Assembly (NCBI GenBank): GCA_964650975.1
Contig: CAZYWA010000512.1
Span: 1-5,758, forward strand
Length of the DNA stretch: 5,758 nucleotides
From: CAZYWA01 sp964650975 [NCBI: uncultured bacterium]
GTDB taxonomy: Bacteria; JADJOY01
Direction: 5' to 3'
This document shows, one piece after another, positions 5,532 through 5,758 of the stretch. Within the stretch, counting starts at the first letter, position 1, and each line of letters starts with the position of its first letter. The notes beneath the pieces are model-generated. The model was not told the origin of the DNA. It did no database searches and was given only the letters and a program-made list of their open reading frames with translations. The translations under genes and the position numbers were made by a program.

Positions 5532-5758
5532 CCCCATCAGGAGTGAATCCGGCCGGGGGCCCACACCCAAGTCGGCTCGCTGCCCGCTCGCCGGCGCGCC
5601 TCCTGGCGTGCTGGCAAATTCGGGGTCACCACGGCGGTGTCGCAGTTTGCCGATCTCCGGCTCGGGCGCCGGCCGTCCGATGGCCGCGCTCGGGCACGGC
5701 TCTGCCACGATCGAGACTCGATCGTACGCTCGCCTCGCCTGCATTCGCCCGCGCGATG
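5532..5758. other. Intergenic sequence with no supported gene
   Basis: No frame shows a credible protein here. Besides the 19-bp dyad there is only a loose inverted repeat, GGCAAA (5613-5618) with TTTGCC (5646-5651), enclosing a CACC/GGTG pair. No convincing promoter boxes were found. Confidence 0.5.
5707..5725. repeat. Perfect 19-bp dyad near the right edge, candidate operator
   Basis: ACGATCGAGACTCGATCGT is a perfect inverted repeat with 9-bp arms around a central A. A single-base centre suits a dimeric DNA-binding protein better than an RNA hairpin. It lies in otherwise gene-free sequence (5532-5758), possibly upstream of a gene beyond the window; an ATG at 5756-5758 has no ribosome site and is not claimed as a start. 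The inner CGATCG of each arm is itself palindromic, which raises the chance of a coincidental match. Confidence 0.4.

Noticed and set aside
5613-5651. Inverted repeat GGCAAA / TTTGCC with an inner CACC/GGTG pair
   Set aside because: The arms are short, the internal loops are unequal and the inner pairing is weak, so it is not distinguishable from chance.
4173-5744. 523-residue minus-strand open frame opposite the diguanylate cyclase
   Set aside because: It is antisense to a gene with complete GGDEF motifs; its translation is repetitive Arg/Ala/His/Glu-rich sequence typical of the complementary frame in high-GC DNA, and it runs through the hairpin and intergenic region.
5756-5758. ATG at the very end as a start codon of a next gene
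   Set aside because: No ribosome site precedes it and only one codon is visible.

Overview
The window is GC-rich bacterial DNA, about two-thirds G+C by eye, with dense coding on both strands and many long antisense shadow ORFs. No ribosomal or marker gene fixes the taxon. The best lineage hint is a protein combining an N-terminal MJ0042-type zinc ribbon, a J-domain and TPRs, next to a GAF-GGDEF protein. That style is common in deltaproteobacterial-type lineages (Myxococcota, Desulfobacterota, Binatota-like). This placement is tentative inference.

Left half (1-2906, minus strand): three genes are read leftward. From right to left they are a small coiled-coil protein with a basic tail (2634-2906), a complete choline-dehydrogenase-type GMC flavoprotein (923-2545), and an acetoacetate-decarboxylase-superfamily protein (88-846). 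The GMC gene has its own recognisable promoter: TTGACG, a 17-bp spacer, then TACATC. A perfect 16-bp palindrome fills most of the spacer and enters the -10 box. The palindrome matches the TNNAACNNGTTNNA consensus known for the TetR-family steroid regulator KstR. This suggests that the oxidoreductase and the decarboxylase-like gene are a small catabolic operon that is repressed until an inducer appears. No TetR gene lies in the window.

Middle (2907-3119): this is a 213-bp divergent intergenic region. It holds two overlapping inverted repeats and a sigma-54-like -24/-12 element just upstream of the rightward genes.

Right half (3120-5501, plus strand): a zinc-ribbon/J-domain/TPR protein is followed after 105 bp by a GAF-GGDEF diguanylate cyclase with an intact active site and inhibitory site. 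They are plausibly co-transcribed, pairing a chaperone-recruiting scaffold with a c-di-GMP-producing enzyme. A 10-bp hairpin follows the cyclase. The last ~225 bp show no gene I can support, but contain a perfect 19-bp dyad.

No tRNA, rRNA, CRISPR array, insertion sequence or attachment site was seen. The most interesting items are the KstR-like operator-promoter, the decarboxylase-like protein lacking the second active-site lysine, and the J-protein/diguanylate cyclase pairing.
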